Shown: positions 24,425-32,731, counted from the stretch's first letter. The stretch: DNA of 48,708 bases from Hyphomicrobiales bacterium (GCA_028290125.1 JAQGKM010000133.1:1-48708), one strand, 5' to 3'. Made by a program: numbers and translations. Notes: generated from the letters alone by a model not told the origin.

Positions 24425-25268
24425 CCGCCGGGACGAAATCCTGTCTCATTACCTGGAGGCCTCCACGGGCGCGTCGGCGACTTTCCCGGGAGGACTTGCA
24501 GAAGTCACCCATCTGGTCTGGCCCGAGTCGGCGTTTCCATTCTTCCTTGCGCGCGATCCTCACGCGCTGGCGACCATCAATGACGCGCTCGGCAAGACGA
24601 TTCTGATCACCGGCGCCGCCCGTATGGAGACGGCCGAAGACGATCGCCTGCCGGGAGAGATCCGGAAGGTCGAGTATTTCAACGCGATGCAGATCGTCGG
24701 CTCCCCCGGTGGCCGCATTCTCGACACCTACGACAAGGTGCACCTTGTGCCCTTCGGTGAGTACCTTCCGCTTTCTGGCTGGCTCGAGTCCTTCGGTTTG
24801 CGCCAATTCGTCCATGTCCCTGGCGGCTTCGAGCCGGGGCTCGCCCGGAAGTTGATCAGCGTTCCGGGACTGCCGGCGATTTTTCCCCTGATTTGTTACG
24901 AGGCGATCTTTCCCGGTCTGCTCGATCCGGCCATGCGCCAGCAGGCTGGTTTGATCGTGAATGTGAGCAATGACGGCTGGTTCGGAATCACCGCCGGACC
25001 GCACCAGCACCTCGCTCAAGCGCGCCTTCGAAGCATCGAGGAAGGGCTTCCGTTGTTGCGCGCAGCCAATACAGGATTGTCAGCAGTCATAGATCCTTAT
25101 GGCAGGCTTATCGGACATCTAGGATTGGGCGTTGAGGGCATGCTCGACGTCAGGCTGCCGCAACCAGCGCCGCCTCCACTGTTCGCCAGATCGCCTGTAT
25201 TTGCGCCGCTCGGACTTTATATTTTTTTCTGTGCCATGTTGCTGCTGACGCGGCGCCGTCAAGTCTGA
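24252..25268 (+). CDS. lnt: Apolipoprotein N-acyltransferase, C-terminal nitrilase part (frame-split)
   Basis: This 338-residue frame continues Lnt: a transmembrane segment, the nitrilase-like catalytic domain and a final membrane helix. The complete Glu-Lys-Cys triad is present: E92 in VWPESAFPF, K162 in YDKVHLVPFGEYLP and C215 in PLICYEAIFP. The ATG at 24252 has no convincing ribosome-binding site, so it is probably not a real start and the reading should join the upstream frame. Either the gene is truly split, or a base is wrong in the sequence, or ribosomes change frame. All catalytic residues are intact, which argues against an old pseudogene. Confidence 0.75.
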   Translation: MPDRRARWAAPALGGCLLLALAMFGMARLWLNPTVFDGDAKIRIVQPNTPQDANFRPDRRDEILSHYLEASTGASATFPGGLAEVTHLVWPESAFPFFLARDPHALATINDALGKTILITGAARMETAEDDRLPGEIRKVEYFNAMQIVGSPGGRILDTYDKVHLVPFGEYLPLSGWLESFGLRQFVHVPGGFEPGLARKLISVPGLPAIFPLICYEAIFPGLLDPAMRQQAGLIVNVSNDGWFGITAGPHQHLAQARLRSIEEGLPLLRAANTGLSAVIDPYGRLIGHLGLGVEGMLDVRLPQPAPPPLFARSPVFAPLGLYIFFCAMLLLTRRRQV

Positions 25269-25292
25269 CAAATCTCAATTACATTTTTCGAA

Positions 25293-25323
25293 GTGACAAC
25301 TATTGCGTTATGCAACCTATGAT
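25293..25323 (+). promoter_or_regulatory. Possible phrR promoter containing an inverted repeat
   Basis: GTGACA (25293-25298) and TATGAT (25318-25323) are 19 bases apart, a weak sigma-70-like pair. The spacer holds the inverted repeat TTGC-GTTAT-GCAA (25303-25315). The region is AT-rich against its surroundings. An operator for the regulator encoded just downstream is a reasonable but untested reading. Confidence 0.3.
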
Positions 25324-25398
25324 GAAACAACTATCGCAACGGCAGAGGTGAAGCTTGCGGGGGAACGTGGCCGCCGCCGGGAGCTCAGACTCCGGAGA

Positions 25399-25839
25399 AT
25401 GGCCTTGGCAAAAGAACCTAATCCTATCGACCAGCATGTTGGCAGCAGAGTACGGCTTCGCCGGGTGATGCTCGGACTCAGTCAGGAAAAGCTGGGAAAT
25501 GCGCTTGGCGTGACATTCCAGCAGGTCCAGAAGTACGAAAAGGGCGCGAACCGGATCGGAGCGAGCCGGCTTCAGGCGATTTCGAAATTGCTCGACGCCC
25601 CGCCGTCCTACTTTTTCGATGGCGCGCCTGCGGCTCTTGTCGGCGCCAGTCCGGGCTTTGAAGAGGGTGCGCGTCCGTTCGTCCCGGATATGGTGACCAC
25701 GGCAGAAGGGCTCCAGCTCAATAGGTCCTTCGCAAAAATCCGTGATCCCAAGGTCCGGCGTCGCATTGTCGATCTCGTCTTCCAGGTCGCGGAAAGCGAA
25801 GCTCAGTGGCAATCTGACCAACGCGAGTCGACGCCCTGA
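25399..25839 (+). CDS. XRE-family regulator, PhrR-like
   Basis: The 146-residue protein has a Cro/C1 HTH (about residues 12-70). The segments VGSRVRLRRVMLG, SQEKLGNALGVTFQQVQKYE and GASRLQAISKLL match the PhrR group of Hyphomicrobiales. In Sinorhizobium, phrR lies next to actA, which is lnt, and responds to acid and other stress; the same neighbour is seen here. ATG 25399 is listed, but TTG 25405 has the better-spaced GGAG. The frame is open upstream to 25303, over the presumed promoter. It is followed by the metK upstream region. Confidence 0.83.
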   Translation: MALAKEPNPIDQHVGSRVRLRRVMLGLSQEKLGNALGVTFQQVQKYEKGANRIGASRLQAISKLLDAPPSYFFDGAPAALVGASPGFEEGARPFVPDMVTTAEGLQLNRSFAKIRDPKVRRRIVDLVFQVAESEAQWQSDQRESTP

Positions 25840-25842
25840 TGC

Positions 25843-25858
25843 GTTCTTTATAAAGAAC
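25843..25858. promoter_or_regulatory. Perfect 16-bp palindrome upstream of metK
   Basis: GTTCTTTATAAAGAAC is a perfect inverted repeat with no spacer, 4 bases after the phrR stop and 117 bases before the metK start. It has no loop, so it is not an ordinary terminator; it looks like a dimeric repressor site. No recognisable SAM riboswitch motif follows, so protein control of metK by this site is possible. The binder is unknown. Confidence 0.45.
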
Positions 25859-25975
25859 GAAAACCTCCCTATCGCTTGACCTGACGAACGCTGAGTGCAA
25901 CAAAGCCCGGCTAGGATGCAGCCCTGCGGAGCCAGGGGTGCTCCGGCGGTGTGTTTCGCAAACGCGGAGACGAGC

Positions 25976-27166
25976 GTGGCCAGGCAGAATTATTTCTTTA
26001 CGAGCGAATCGGTCTCTGAAGGTCATCCGGACAAGGTGTGTGACCGGATCTCCGACGAAGTCGTCGATCTGTTCTTCCGGGAAGGCGCCAAGGCCGGGAT
26101 TGATCCCTATCAGATCCGCGTTGCGTGCGAAACGCTGGCCACGACCAATCGGGTCGTCATCGCCGGCGAAGTGCGTGGCCCCAAGCTGACCGAGGACACG
26201 ATCATTCACGTGGCCCGGCAAGCGATCCGCGACATCGGATACGAGCAGGAAGGTTTCCACTGGGACCGCGCCAACATCGAAGTCCTGCTTCACTCGCAGT
26301 CCGCGGATATTGCGCAGGGCGTTGACGCGGGAAGCAACAAGGACGAGGGCGCTGGCGATCAGGGCATCATGTTCGGTTACGCCTGCCGCGAGACCCCGGA
26401 GCTGATGCCGGCGCCAATCTATTACGCGCACAAGATCCTGCACGTGCTGTCGGAGGCGCGCCGGTCGGGCGCCGAGAAGCATCTCGGCCCGGACGCCAAA
26501 AGTCAGGTGACGATCCGTTACGAGAATGGATTGCCGGTCGAAGCCACCCAGGTGGTGATCTCCCATCAGCACGTGACCGAAGACCTCACCTCGGCTCAAG
26601 TCGCCGATATCGTTCGCCCCTACGTCGAAAAAGCCCTTCCGGCAGGCTGGGTCACGAAGGATACGGTCTGGCACATCAACCCGACCGGCAAATTCTACAT
26701 CGGCGGTCCTGACGGCGACTGCGGCCTTACGGGACGCAAGATCATCGTCGACACTTACGGCGGCGCTGCGCCGCATGGCGGCGGCGCGTTTTCCGGCAAG
26801 GATCCGACCAAGGTCGATCGCTCGGCGGCCTACGCGGCGCGATATCTCGCCAAAAACGTCGTGGCGGCGGGACTGGCCGATCGCTGCACCTTGCAGCTGT
26901 CCTACGCGATCGGCGTCGCACGTCCTCTGTCGATCTATGCCGACCTGCACGACACCGGCAAAATCGACCCCGCGAAGCTCGAAGCCGTCCTGATGGACAT
27001 TATCAGCCTGACGCCTCGCGGCATTCGCGAGCACCTCAAGCTCAATCGTCCAATCTACGCGCGTACCTCCGCCTATGGGCATTTCGGGCGCCAGCCCGAC
27101 AGCGACGGCGGCTTCTCGTGGGAAAACACCGATCTCGTCGATGAGCTGAAGCGCGCTTTCGCTTAA
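25976..27166 (+). CDS. metK: S-adenosylmethionine synthetase
   Basis: The 396-residue cytoplasmic enzyme makes SAM from methionine and ATP. Signatures are complete: SEGHPDKVCDRISD near the N-terminus, GAGDQGIMFGYA in the middle and GGGAFSGKDPTKVDRSAAY in the C-terminal half. GTG 25976 is the start: GGAGA lies 6 bases upstream and the protein then begins MARQNYFFTSESVSEGH as in homologues. The frame is open to 25895, which would add unlike residues. It is followed by trmB, a SAM-dependent methyltransferase, 19 bases later. Confidence 0.96.
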   Translation: MARQNYFFTSESVSEGHPDKVCDRISDEVVDLFFREGAKAGIDPYQIRVACETLATTNRVVIAGEVRGPKLTEDTIIHVARQAIRDIGYEQEGFHWDRANIEVLLHSQSADIAQGVDAGSNKDEGAGDQGIMFGYACRETPELMPAPIYYAHKILHVLSEARRSGAEKHLGPDAKSQVTIRYENGLPVEATQVVISHQHVTEDLTSAQVADIVRPYVEKALPAGWVTKDTVWHINPTGKFYIGGPDGDCGLTGRKIIVDTYGGAAPHGGGAFSGKDPTKVDRSAAYAARYLAKNVVAAGLADRCTLQLSYAIGVARPLSIYADLHDTGKIDPAKLEAVLMDIISLTPRGIREHLKLNRPIYARTSAYGHFGRQPDSDGGFSWENTDLVDELKRAFA

Positions 27167-27185
27167 TCACGAACCGGGTTCCTCC

Positions 27186-27902
27186 ATGTCAGAGAACGCG
27201 TCTGAGGAATCGTCCGGGCTCGTCGCCCGGACGCTCTATGGGCGACGCAAAGGCAAGAAGCTCCGCCTGCATCAGGCGGAGCTTGTTTCGTCTGTGCTCC
27301 CCGTCCTTGCGATCGATCCGGCGAACGCCATAGACGAACCGGCCGCATTGTTTCCATCCCGTCCGGACTTGGTCCGGATCGAGATCGGGTTCGGCGGCGC
27401 CGAACATCTCGTGCATGAAGCCGTCAGTCATCCGGAGATCGGCTACATCGGCTGTGAGCCCTTTGTGAACGGAATCGCGAAGCTGCTTGTCCAGATCGAG
27501 GACAGGAACATCGCGAACGTCCGTGCGCATCATGGTGACGCTCGCGAAATCCTCGTGAAACTTCCGGCTGGCTCGATCGACAGGATCGACGTTCTTTATC
27601 CTGATCCCTGGCCCAAATGGCGACAGCGCAAGCGACGTTTTCTGTCATCCCAAAACATTGCGGAAATCGGGCGCGTGCTCAGGGTCGGCGGCGTCCTGCG
27701 TTTCGCAACCGACATCGACGATTATGCTGGCTGGGTTTTGGCGCGCCTGATCCGGCAGCCCGGCTGGAAGTGGGAAGAGGGCCAGCCGCTCGCGCGAGCC
27801 TGGACAGATGCCTGGGCCAATTGGCCGGGCACCCGATATGAGGCGAAGGCGTTCCGCGAGGGCCGCAGTCCGGTCTATCTGACCTTCACCAAAACTGACT
27901 GA
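27186..27902 (+). CDS. trmB: tRNA (guanine-N7-)-methyltransferase
   Basis: The 238-residue SAM-dependent enzyme makes m7G46 in tRNA. Visible motifs are the N-terminal YGRRKGKKLR, the SAM-binding IEIGFGGAEHL, and the catalytic DPWPKWRQRKRRF segment, with FATDIDDYAGW after it. A perfect 12-bp hairpin lies within codons 25-33. The 3-prime end overlaps the end of the opposite gene at 27875-27902. Confidence 0.93.
   Translation: MSENASEESSGLVARTLYGRRKGKKLRLHQAELVSSVLPVLAIDPANAIDEPAALFPSRPDLVRIEIGFGGAEHLVHEAVSHPEIGYIGCEPFVNGIAKLLVQIEDRNIANVRAHHGDAREILVKLPAGSIDRIDVLYPDPWPKWRQRKRRFLSSQNIAEIGRVLRVGGVLRFATDIDDYAGWVLARLIRQPGWKWEEGQPLARAWTDAWANWPGTRYEAKAFREGRSPVYLTFTKTD
27258..27284 (+). repeat. Perfect 12-bp inverted repeat with a 3-base loop inside trmB
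   Basis: AAGCTCCGCCTG (27258-27269) and its exact complement CAGGCGGAGCTT (27273-27284) flank a CAT loop, about 90 bases after the metK stop. The RNA hairpin would be very stable. It is followed by GTTTCG, not a full T-run, so a complete intrinsic terminator is doubtful. It might lower read-through from metK into trmB or protect the metK message. It also encodes normal TrmB residues. Confidence 0.5.
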
Positions 27903-28663
27903 TCCGGTTCGACACCGAATCGATGCAGCGAGGCCCCGTGCGCGTGAAGCCAGGCTTCTGCACGTTCGGTATGTGGCGCGAGGGTGCGCGTCACTGTCCA
28001 GAATGCGTCCGAGTGATTCATGTGCACGAGATGCGCGACTTCATGCGCGGCCAGGTAGTCGAGCACGAATTCAGGGGACATGATCAGGCGCCAGGAGAAA
28101 TTCAGAGCGCCTGTTGCAGAGCACGAACCCCAGCGGCTCGTCGTATCCCGGACGGTGATGCGCCGCGCTGAAAATCCGAGCGAGCCTGTGTGCTTTCGTA
28201 CCGCAGATTCCAGATCCGTTCGAGCCTCTCGCTTGAGAAAATCATGGACGCGGCGAGACAGGTGATCTTCGTCGCAACTGACGATCAGCTTTCGCGCGCC
28301 CGTCTCGGAAACGGCCAATTCAATTCGCCCACGCAGTTCGTTTCTGTGCACGATCTCATGATCAAGACCCCGAACCGGAATGATGGCGCCTGCCCGAAAC
28401 GGCACTGCGACAGGCAAGCGATGGAGTCGCGCAGCAATCCATGCAGCGTGACGCTGCGCAAAGTCCTGCGCCGCGGTCAGCGAGCCTCTCTTGGGCATCG
28501 TGATGACGACATCGCGTGTCGCGTTGCGAACGCGCAGCGTGTAACGGCGCGCACCAGTCACGCGTCTCAATGAGACACGGTACACAGCACCTTCATGCGC
28601 AATGTCGAGATGGTCTTGCGCAGAAGTGCCGGAGGAAGTTTCTCGTCGGAAAAGGCGCAGCAT
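27875..28663 (-). CDS. YgjP-like (M48/WLM-type) metal-dependent protein
   Basis: The 262-residue protein belongs to the YgjP/DUF45 metallopeptidase-like family. The zinc motif H207-E208-x-x-H211 in AAHEVAHLVHMNHSDAFW is intact, and DTTSRWGSCSATGALNFSWRL (cited only in part: SRWGSCS and NFSWRL) is a family signature. Substrate and role are unknown; some members cluster with restriction genes, but none lie here. ATG 28663 is chosen over an in-frame ATG at 28702; neither has a strong ribosome-binding site. It overlaps trmB tail to tail by 28 bases. Confidence 0.85.
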   Translation of the reverse strand: MLRLFRRETSSGTSAQDHLDIAHEGAVYRVSLRRVTGARRYTLRVRNATRDVVITMPKRGSLTAAQDFAQRHAAWIAARLHRLPVAVPFRAGAIIPVRGLDHEIVHRNELRGRIELAVSETGARKLIVSCDEDHLSRRVHDFLKREARTDLESAVRKHTGSLGFSARRITVRDTTSRWGSCSATGALNFSWRLIMSPEFVLDYLAAHEVAHLVHMNHSDAFWTVTRTLAPHTERAEAWLHAHGASLHRFGVEPDQSVLVKVR

Positions 28664-28718
28664 CGAGAACGAGTCTAACTGATTCTCGATGCACTGCGCC
28701 ACACCGCATTGGCGGCTT

Positions 28719-30035
28719 TCAGTCGTTTGATGCGGCGAGCTTCAGACCGGCCGGTTTCGCACGCTTCGTGGTGCCGGAGGCCTGATGTTCAAGCGTTGCA
28801 ATGAAGTCCCGGATTCGCGGCGCGATTTCGGAACGGTAACGCGACCCGTTGAACACGCCGTAATGCCCGACGCCGCTCTGCAAGTAGTGCACCTTCTGCG
28901 AGTCGGGAATGTTGGTGCAAAGCTCTTGCGCCGCGTAGGTCTGGCCGACGCCAGAGATGTCGTCCTTCTCGCCCTCGACGGTCATGAGGCCGGTACGACG
29001 GATCGCCTTCAGGTCGATCAGCTTGCCGCGATGCTTCATCTCGCCCTTCGGCAGGGTATGGTGGACGAAGACATTGTCGATCGTCTGCAGATAATACTCC
29101 GCCGACAGATCCATGACCGCCATGTACTCGTCGTAGAAATCGCGATGCTTCTCAGCCGAGTCGCCATCACCCTGGACGAGGTGCTTGAACATCTCGAGGT
29201 GCGCGTTCACGTGACGATCCATGTTCATCGCCATGAACCCGGAGAGTTGCAGGAAGCCCGGATAAACGGAGCGACCGAAACCGGGGTAGGGGAACGGCAC
29301 GTTGAAGATGCAGTTCTTGCGGAACCAGTCGGGGCCGCGTTCCTGGGCGAGCGTGTTCACCGCGGTCGGGCTGCGGCGCGTGTCGATCGGGCCGCCCATG
29401 AGCGTCATTGACGCGGGAACATAGGGATAACCTTCCGCTTCCATCCGCGCGACGGCGGCAATGAGCGGAACTGAAGGCTGGCAGACGCCCAGCGTGTGAA
29501 GGCCAGCGCCCTCGATGTCCCGACCTAACAGCTGATAGATCGAAATCAGATAGTCGATGTAGTCGTCGAGATCGAAGCTGCCCGCCGTCAAGGGCACCAT
29601 GCGCGCATCGGCCCAATCGGTGATGTAGACTTCATAGTGAGGCAGAAAAGCTTCCACGGTTCCCCGCAGGAGCGTCGCGTAGTGGCCGGACAGCGGCGCG
29701 ACGATCAGCAGTTTCGGCTGTGGACGCGTGAGCCGGGTGGTCGCCCGGGCAAAATGGACCACGCGGCAAAATGGGCGTTCCCAAACCACTTCTTCAGTGA
29801 CTGCGACGCGTTCGCCATTCACGCTGGTCGATTCGAAGCCGAATGTAGGCTTGCCGTAACGACGCGTCAGACGCTCGAACAGCTCTGCGGAAGCCGCAAC
29901 ATTCTTGCCGACAGCCGTGTGGGTCCACGGGTTCATCGGGTTCTGGAACATCAACTTGGTCGCGTCGGTCGCGGCGCGCGCCGGAACGAGGGCCGCATGG
30001 GCCATCTCATACATGTGATACGAAAAACGGTTCAT
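28719..30035 (-). CDS. phaZ: Intracellular polyhydroxybutyrate depolymerase
   Basis: The 438-residue protein is an intracellular PHB depolymerase of the PhaZa1 type, which mobilises carbon stored in PHB granules. The cysteine nucleophile C185 lies in LGVCQPSVPL, matching the lipase-box-like Cys of the family, and the start MYEMAHAALVPARA is typical. No signal peptide is present, as expected for a granule enzyme. It is divergent from regB with a 174-base gap. PHB synthesis genes are not in the window. Confidence 0.92.
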   Translation of the reverse strand: MNRFSYHMYEMAHAALVPARAATDATKLMFQNPMNPWTHTAVGKNVAASAELFERLTRRYGKPTFGFESTSVNGERVAVTEEVVWERPFCRVVHFARATTRLTRPQPKLLIVAPLSGHYATLLRGTVEAFLPHYEVYITDWADARMVPLTAGSFDLDDYIDYLISIYQLLGRDIEGAGLHTLGVCQPSVPLIAAVARMEAEGYPYVPASMTLMGGPIDTRRSPTAVNTLAQERGPDWFRKNCIFNVPFPYPGFGRSVYPGFLQLSGFMAMNMDRHVNAHLEMFKHLVQGDGDSAEKHRDFYDEYMAVMDLSAEYYLQTIDNVFVHHTLPKGEMKHRGKLIDLKAIRRTGLMTVEGEKDDISGVGQTYAAQELCTNIPDSQKVHYLQSGVGHYGVFNGSRYRSEIAPRIRDFIATLEHQASGTTKRAKPAGLKLAASND

Positions 30036-30209
30036 GGGGAGCCCATCCGCGACTGTGGGAGTGAGGTCGCAACGCGCTGAACGCTTAGCAGTTCAGGCTA
30101 AAGATTGGGCACTGCAACATAAGCTTGTTCTGAGCGCAAGTGGTCTAAAGAAGCAGCACCCCGGAGGCCGCCACTGGCGCGGCGCACGGCGCCGACCTAA
30201 GTTCGAAGC
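30036..30209. promoter_or_regulatory. Divergent promoter region between phaZ and regB
   Basis: This 174-base gap must hold promoters for both genes. I see no clear -35/-10 pair. A GC-rich stretch near 30175-30195 is rich in GCG and CGGCG, loosely like RegA-type sites, but not convincing enough to call an operator. Confidence 0.3.
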
Positions 30210-31595
30210 ATGCGTGATCTCGCCGAACTCGATCTAGGTGGCCGGGCCCGAAGACTCCGGGTCGATACGATCGTAAGACTGAGGTGGCTGGCCGTCGCGG
30301 GACAGTCGGCCGCTGTGCTGACGACGCATTTCGGGCTGGGTTTTCCCCTGCCCCTCTCGCTGTGCTTTGTGGTGATCGCCGCGTCGGCTTGGCTCAACAT
30401 CGGCCTGCGGATCCGATTTCAGGCCAGCCACCGCCTCGACGATCGCGCCGCGATGCTGTTCCTCAGCTACGACATCCTGCAGCTTTCGGGGCTTCTGTAT
30501 CTGACCGGCGGACTTCAGAACCCGTTTGCGATGCTGTTTCTGGCCCCAGTCATGATCGCCGCTGTTTCGTTGACGGGGCGCGGCACGCTCATTCTCGGCG
30601 CGTTGGTTGGCGTCTTGGCCAGTCTGCTCGCATTTTTTCATTATCCGCTTCCCTGGGTCGCCGGCGAGCCCATGGCGTTGCCTATGCTTTATGTATCCGG
30701 GATATGGCTCGCCATCGTGCTTGGAGCCGCGTTCATCGGGATTTATGCCGCCCGTGTGGCCGATGAGGCGAGGAGGCTCTCGGAGGCGCTGGCGGCGACC
30801 GAGCTGGTGCTCGCACGCGAGCAACACCTGACCCAGCTGGATGGTCTCGCGGCGGCAGCCGCTCATGAGCTGGGCACCCCGCTCGCGACGATCACCCTCG
30901 TGGTACGAGAATTGGCGAAGCTTCTGCCGGACGAGGGCCTGGTGCGCGAGGACATCGACCTGCTCGGTCAGGAGGTGCAAAGGTGCCGGGCGATCCTCGC
31001 GAAACTGGCCTCCCTGGGGAGTGAAAGCGCCGAGATGCTGGATCGCATGACGATCTCGCATCTGGTCGAGGACGTCGTTCAGCCGCAGCGCGATTTTGGC
31101 GTGGCGGTCTGCATCGAGAAATCGGGTGCCGGCGACGAACCCGCCTGCCGGAGGAACCCCGGCATCCTCTACGGTCTGGGAAATCTGGTCGAAAACGCGA
31201 TCGACTTCGCCAAGTCCCGAATCCGCATCGACTTGCACTGGGACGCCCAGCTGGTGCGCATCACGATAGAAGACGACGGCCCTGGCTTTCGACCCGAAGT
31301 GCTGGCCCGTCTGGGCGACCCCTATATTTCGACCAAAGGACCCGACCGGCGCGCGAAGTCGGATGAAGGCGGCCTGGGCCTGGGACTATTCATTGCGAAA
31401 ACGCTCCTGGAACGCTCCGGCGCGACGGTGGCGGTCGCCAATGCGACGCCACCTTTGACCGGCGCACGCATTGTTGTCTCGTGGCCGCGCACTACTTTTG
31501 AGATGAAGAACGCCGATGTTTCCAACGCCACGGACCATGGCGAAGAAGCTTCGGCCATACAGGCCTATATCCACGGCAAGCCGAGGGCGAACTGA
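30210..31595 (+). CDS. regB: Redox sensor histidine kinase RegB (PrrB/ActS)
   Basis: The 461-residue membrane kinase senses redox state, probably through quinone, and phosphorylates RegA. It has about six transmembrane helices (residues 28-180) with the ubiquinone-linked GGLQNPF motif at 100-106. The phosphoacceptor is H219 in AAHELGTPLATI, the redox-active cysteine is C259 in EVQRCRAIL, and the ATPase domain has the N box (NLVENAIDFA), DDGPGF and GGLGLGLFIA. All RegB hallmarks are intact. Its stop overlaps the regA start. The family controls carbon and nitrogen fixation, respiration and photosynthesis in alphaproteobacteria; the targets here are unknown. Confidence 0.95.
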   Translation: MRDLAELDLGGRARRLRVDTIVRLRWLAVAGQSAAVLTTHFGLGFPLPLSLCFVVIAASAWLNIGLRIRFQASHRLDDRAAMLFLSYDILQLSGLLYLTGGLQNPFAMLFLAPVMIAAVSLTGRGTLILGALVGVLASLLAFFHYPLPWVAGEPMALPMLYVSGIWLAIVLGAAFIGIYAARVADEARRLSEALAATELVLAREQHLTQLDGLAAAAAHELGTPLATITLVVRELAKLLPDEGLVREDIDLLGQEVQRCRAILAKLASLGSESAEMLDRMTISHLVEDVVQPQRDFGVAVCIEKSGAGDEPACRRNPGILYGLGNLVENAIDFAKSRIRIDLHWDAQLVRITIEDDGPGFRPEVLARLGDPYISTKGPDRRAKSDEGGLGLGLFIAKTLLERSGATVAVANATPPLTGARIVVSWPRTTFEMKNADVSNATDHGEEASAIQAYIHGKPRAN

Positions 31596-32173
31596 TGATC
31601 GACGCGCTGAACACGGTAGACGAGGGGTCCAGCACGGCAGAATCTCCGGTCGAGATGACGCTGCTGCTCGTCGATGACGACAGGCCGTTTCTGTCACGGC
31701 TCACGCGCGCCATGGAGGCGCGTGGCTTTCAGGTTTCCGCGGCAGAGTCCGTTGCCGAAGGGCTGGCGCAGATCAGGAAGTCGGCTCCGGCGTTTGCCGT
31801 CATCGACATGCGTTTGCAGGACGGGAATGGGCTGGATGTCATTTCGGAGTTGAAGGCGCTTCGGCCAGACGCCCGGGGCGTCATCCTGACCGGCTATGGC
31901 AACATCGCCACAGCCGTGACAGCGGTGAAGCTTGGCGCCTTCGATTATCTCGCCAAGCCGGCCGACGCCGACGAGATCTACAATGCCTTGATGGCGATCC
32001 AGCACGACAAGGCCGAGCTGCCGGAAAATCCGATGTCGGCGGATCGCGTGCGGTGGGAGCATATCCAGCGCATTTACGAGCTTTGTGGACGCAATGTCTC
32101 GGAGACGGCGCGTCGGCTCAACATGCATCGGCGCACGTTGCAACGGATCCTCGCCAAGCGAGCGCCGCGTTAA
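31595..32173 (+). CDS. regA: Redox response regulator RegA (PrrA/ActR)
   Basis: The 192-residue response regulator has a receiver domain (about residues 18-130) with phosphoacceptor D71 in FAVIDMRLQDGNG, a short proline-containing linker and a C-terminal Fis-type HTH whose sequence (VSETARRLNMHRRTLQRIL) is nearly invariant in RegA. It starts within the regB stop (TGATG), so the pair is translationally coupled. It overlaps mmcB on the opposite strand by 4 bases at its end. Confidence 0.95.
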   Translation: MIDALNTVDEGSSTAESPVEMTLLLVDDDRPFLSRLTRAMEARGFQVSAAESVAEGLAQIRKSAPAFAVIDMRLQDGNGLDVISELKALRPDARGVILTGYGNIATAVTAVKLGAFDYLAKPADADEIYNALMAIQHDKAELPENPMSADRVRWEHIQRIYELCGRNVSETARRLNMHRRTLQRILAKRAPR

Positions 32174-32661
32174 TCGAGCAGGTCGGCGTCCCATAGTCTG
32201 TGCAGCCGGTCAGCCGCGAAGTGGCCGAACCGGAGAAGCATGGAACGCCGGGTGGCCCCGGCGAGGCGATGTTCCGGGGCCATCCTGACGAACTCGGCGC
32301 CATATGCGTCGGCGACGATCAGACCCGCATCCTCCGGCAGGGCGGATTCGGGCAGCTCGGTCGGGATCGCAAAGTACAGCCGGTCGCAATGCATCCGGTA
32401 GTCCGGCCATTTCAGGTCAGCCCGGAAATCAGCCATAGATGATTTGACTTCCACGATGACGATCTGCCCGTCGGCGGCCAAAGCGACGATATCGGCGCGA
32501 CGTCCGCTTGGAAGCGGCATTTCGGTCACGGACGCCAGCCCATGCGCGCGCAACAGGCGTCGCGCGCCTCGCGCTACCCGCAGCGCGGTCTCCGACTGCC
32601 GCCCGTCTTCCGGCGTGCGCGGAGCGTCCTGTATGCCAAACTTCCCGATCATCTGGTTCAT
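32170..32661 (-). CDS. mmcB: MmcB-family DNA repair protein (putative nuclease)
   Basis: The 163-residue protein matches MmcB, known in Caulobacter as a DNA-damage-induced repair protein with a PD-(D/E)xK-like fold. Visible: LPSGRRADIVAL with the catalytic-type aspartate, the E-x-K in IVIVEVKSS, and the following DWxDYR-like segment KWPDYRMHCDRLYFA. The 70-base upstream gap shows no GTTC-N7-GTTC LexA box, so SOS control is not evident here. It is divergent from the aminotransferase gene. Confidence 0.87.
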   Translation of the reverse strand: MNQMIGKFGIQDAPRTPEDGRQSETALRVARGARRLLRAHGLASVTEMPLPSGRRADIVALAADGQIVIVEVKSSMADFRADLKWPDYRMHCDRLYFAIPTELPESALPEDAGLIVADAYGAEFVRMAPEHRLAGATRRSMLLRFGHFAADRLHRLWDADLLD

Positions 32662-32731
32662 CTTCTAGCAGCCTCTCCGTCGTGATAGGAAGCTGGTCAA
32701 ATCGTATCAGCCCGCCTGCTGTAGAGGACCG

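Noticed and set aside
25859..25975. A SAM-sensing riboswitch in the metK leader
   Set aside because: The leader is short and I could not find the conserved pseudoknot elements of SAM-II, SAM/SAH or SAM-I types. A covariance-model search would be decisive.
25718..27082. Minus-strand 454-residue ORF across metK
   Set aside because: It is antisense to metK, with no start signal or family features.
27875..28663. The YgjP-like protein as part of a restriction or defence system
   Set aside because: Some family members lie beside type I restriction genes, but here the neighbours are trmB and phaZ, so there is no support.
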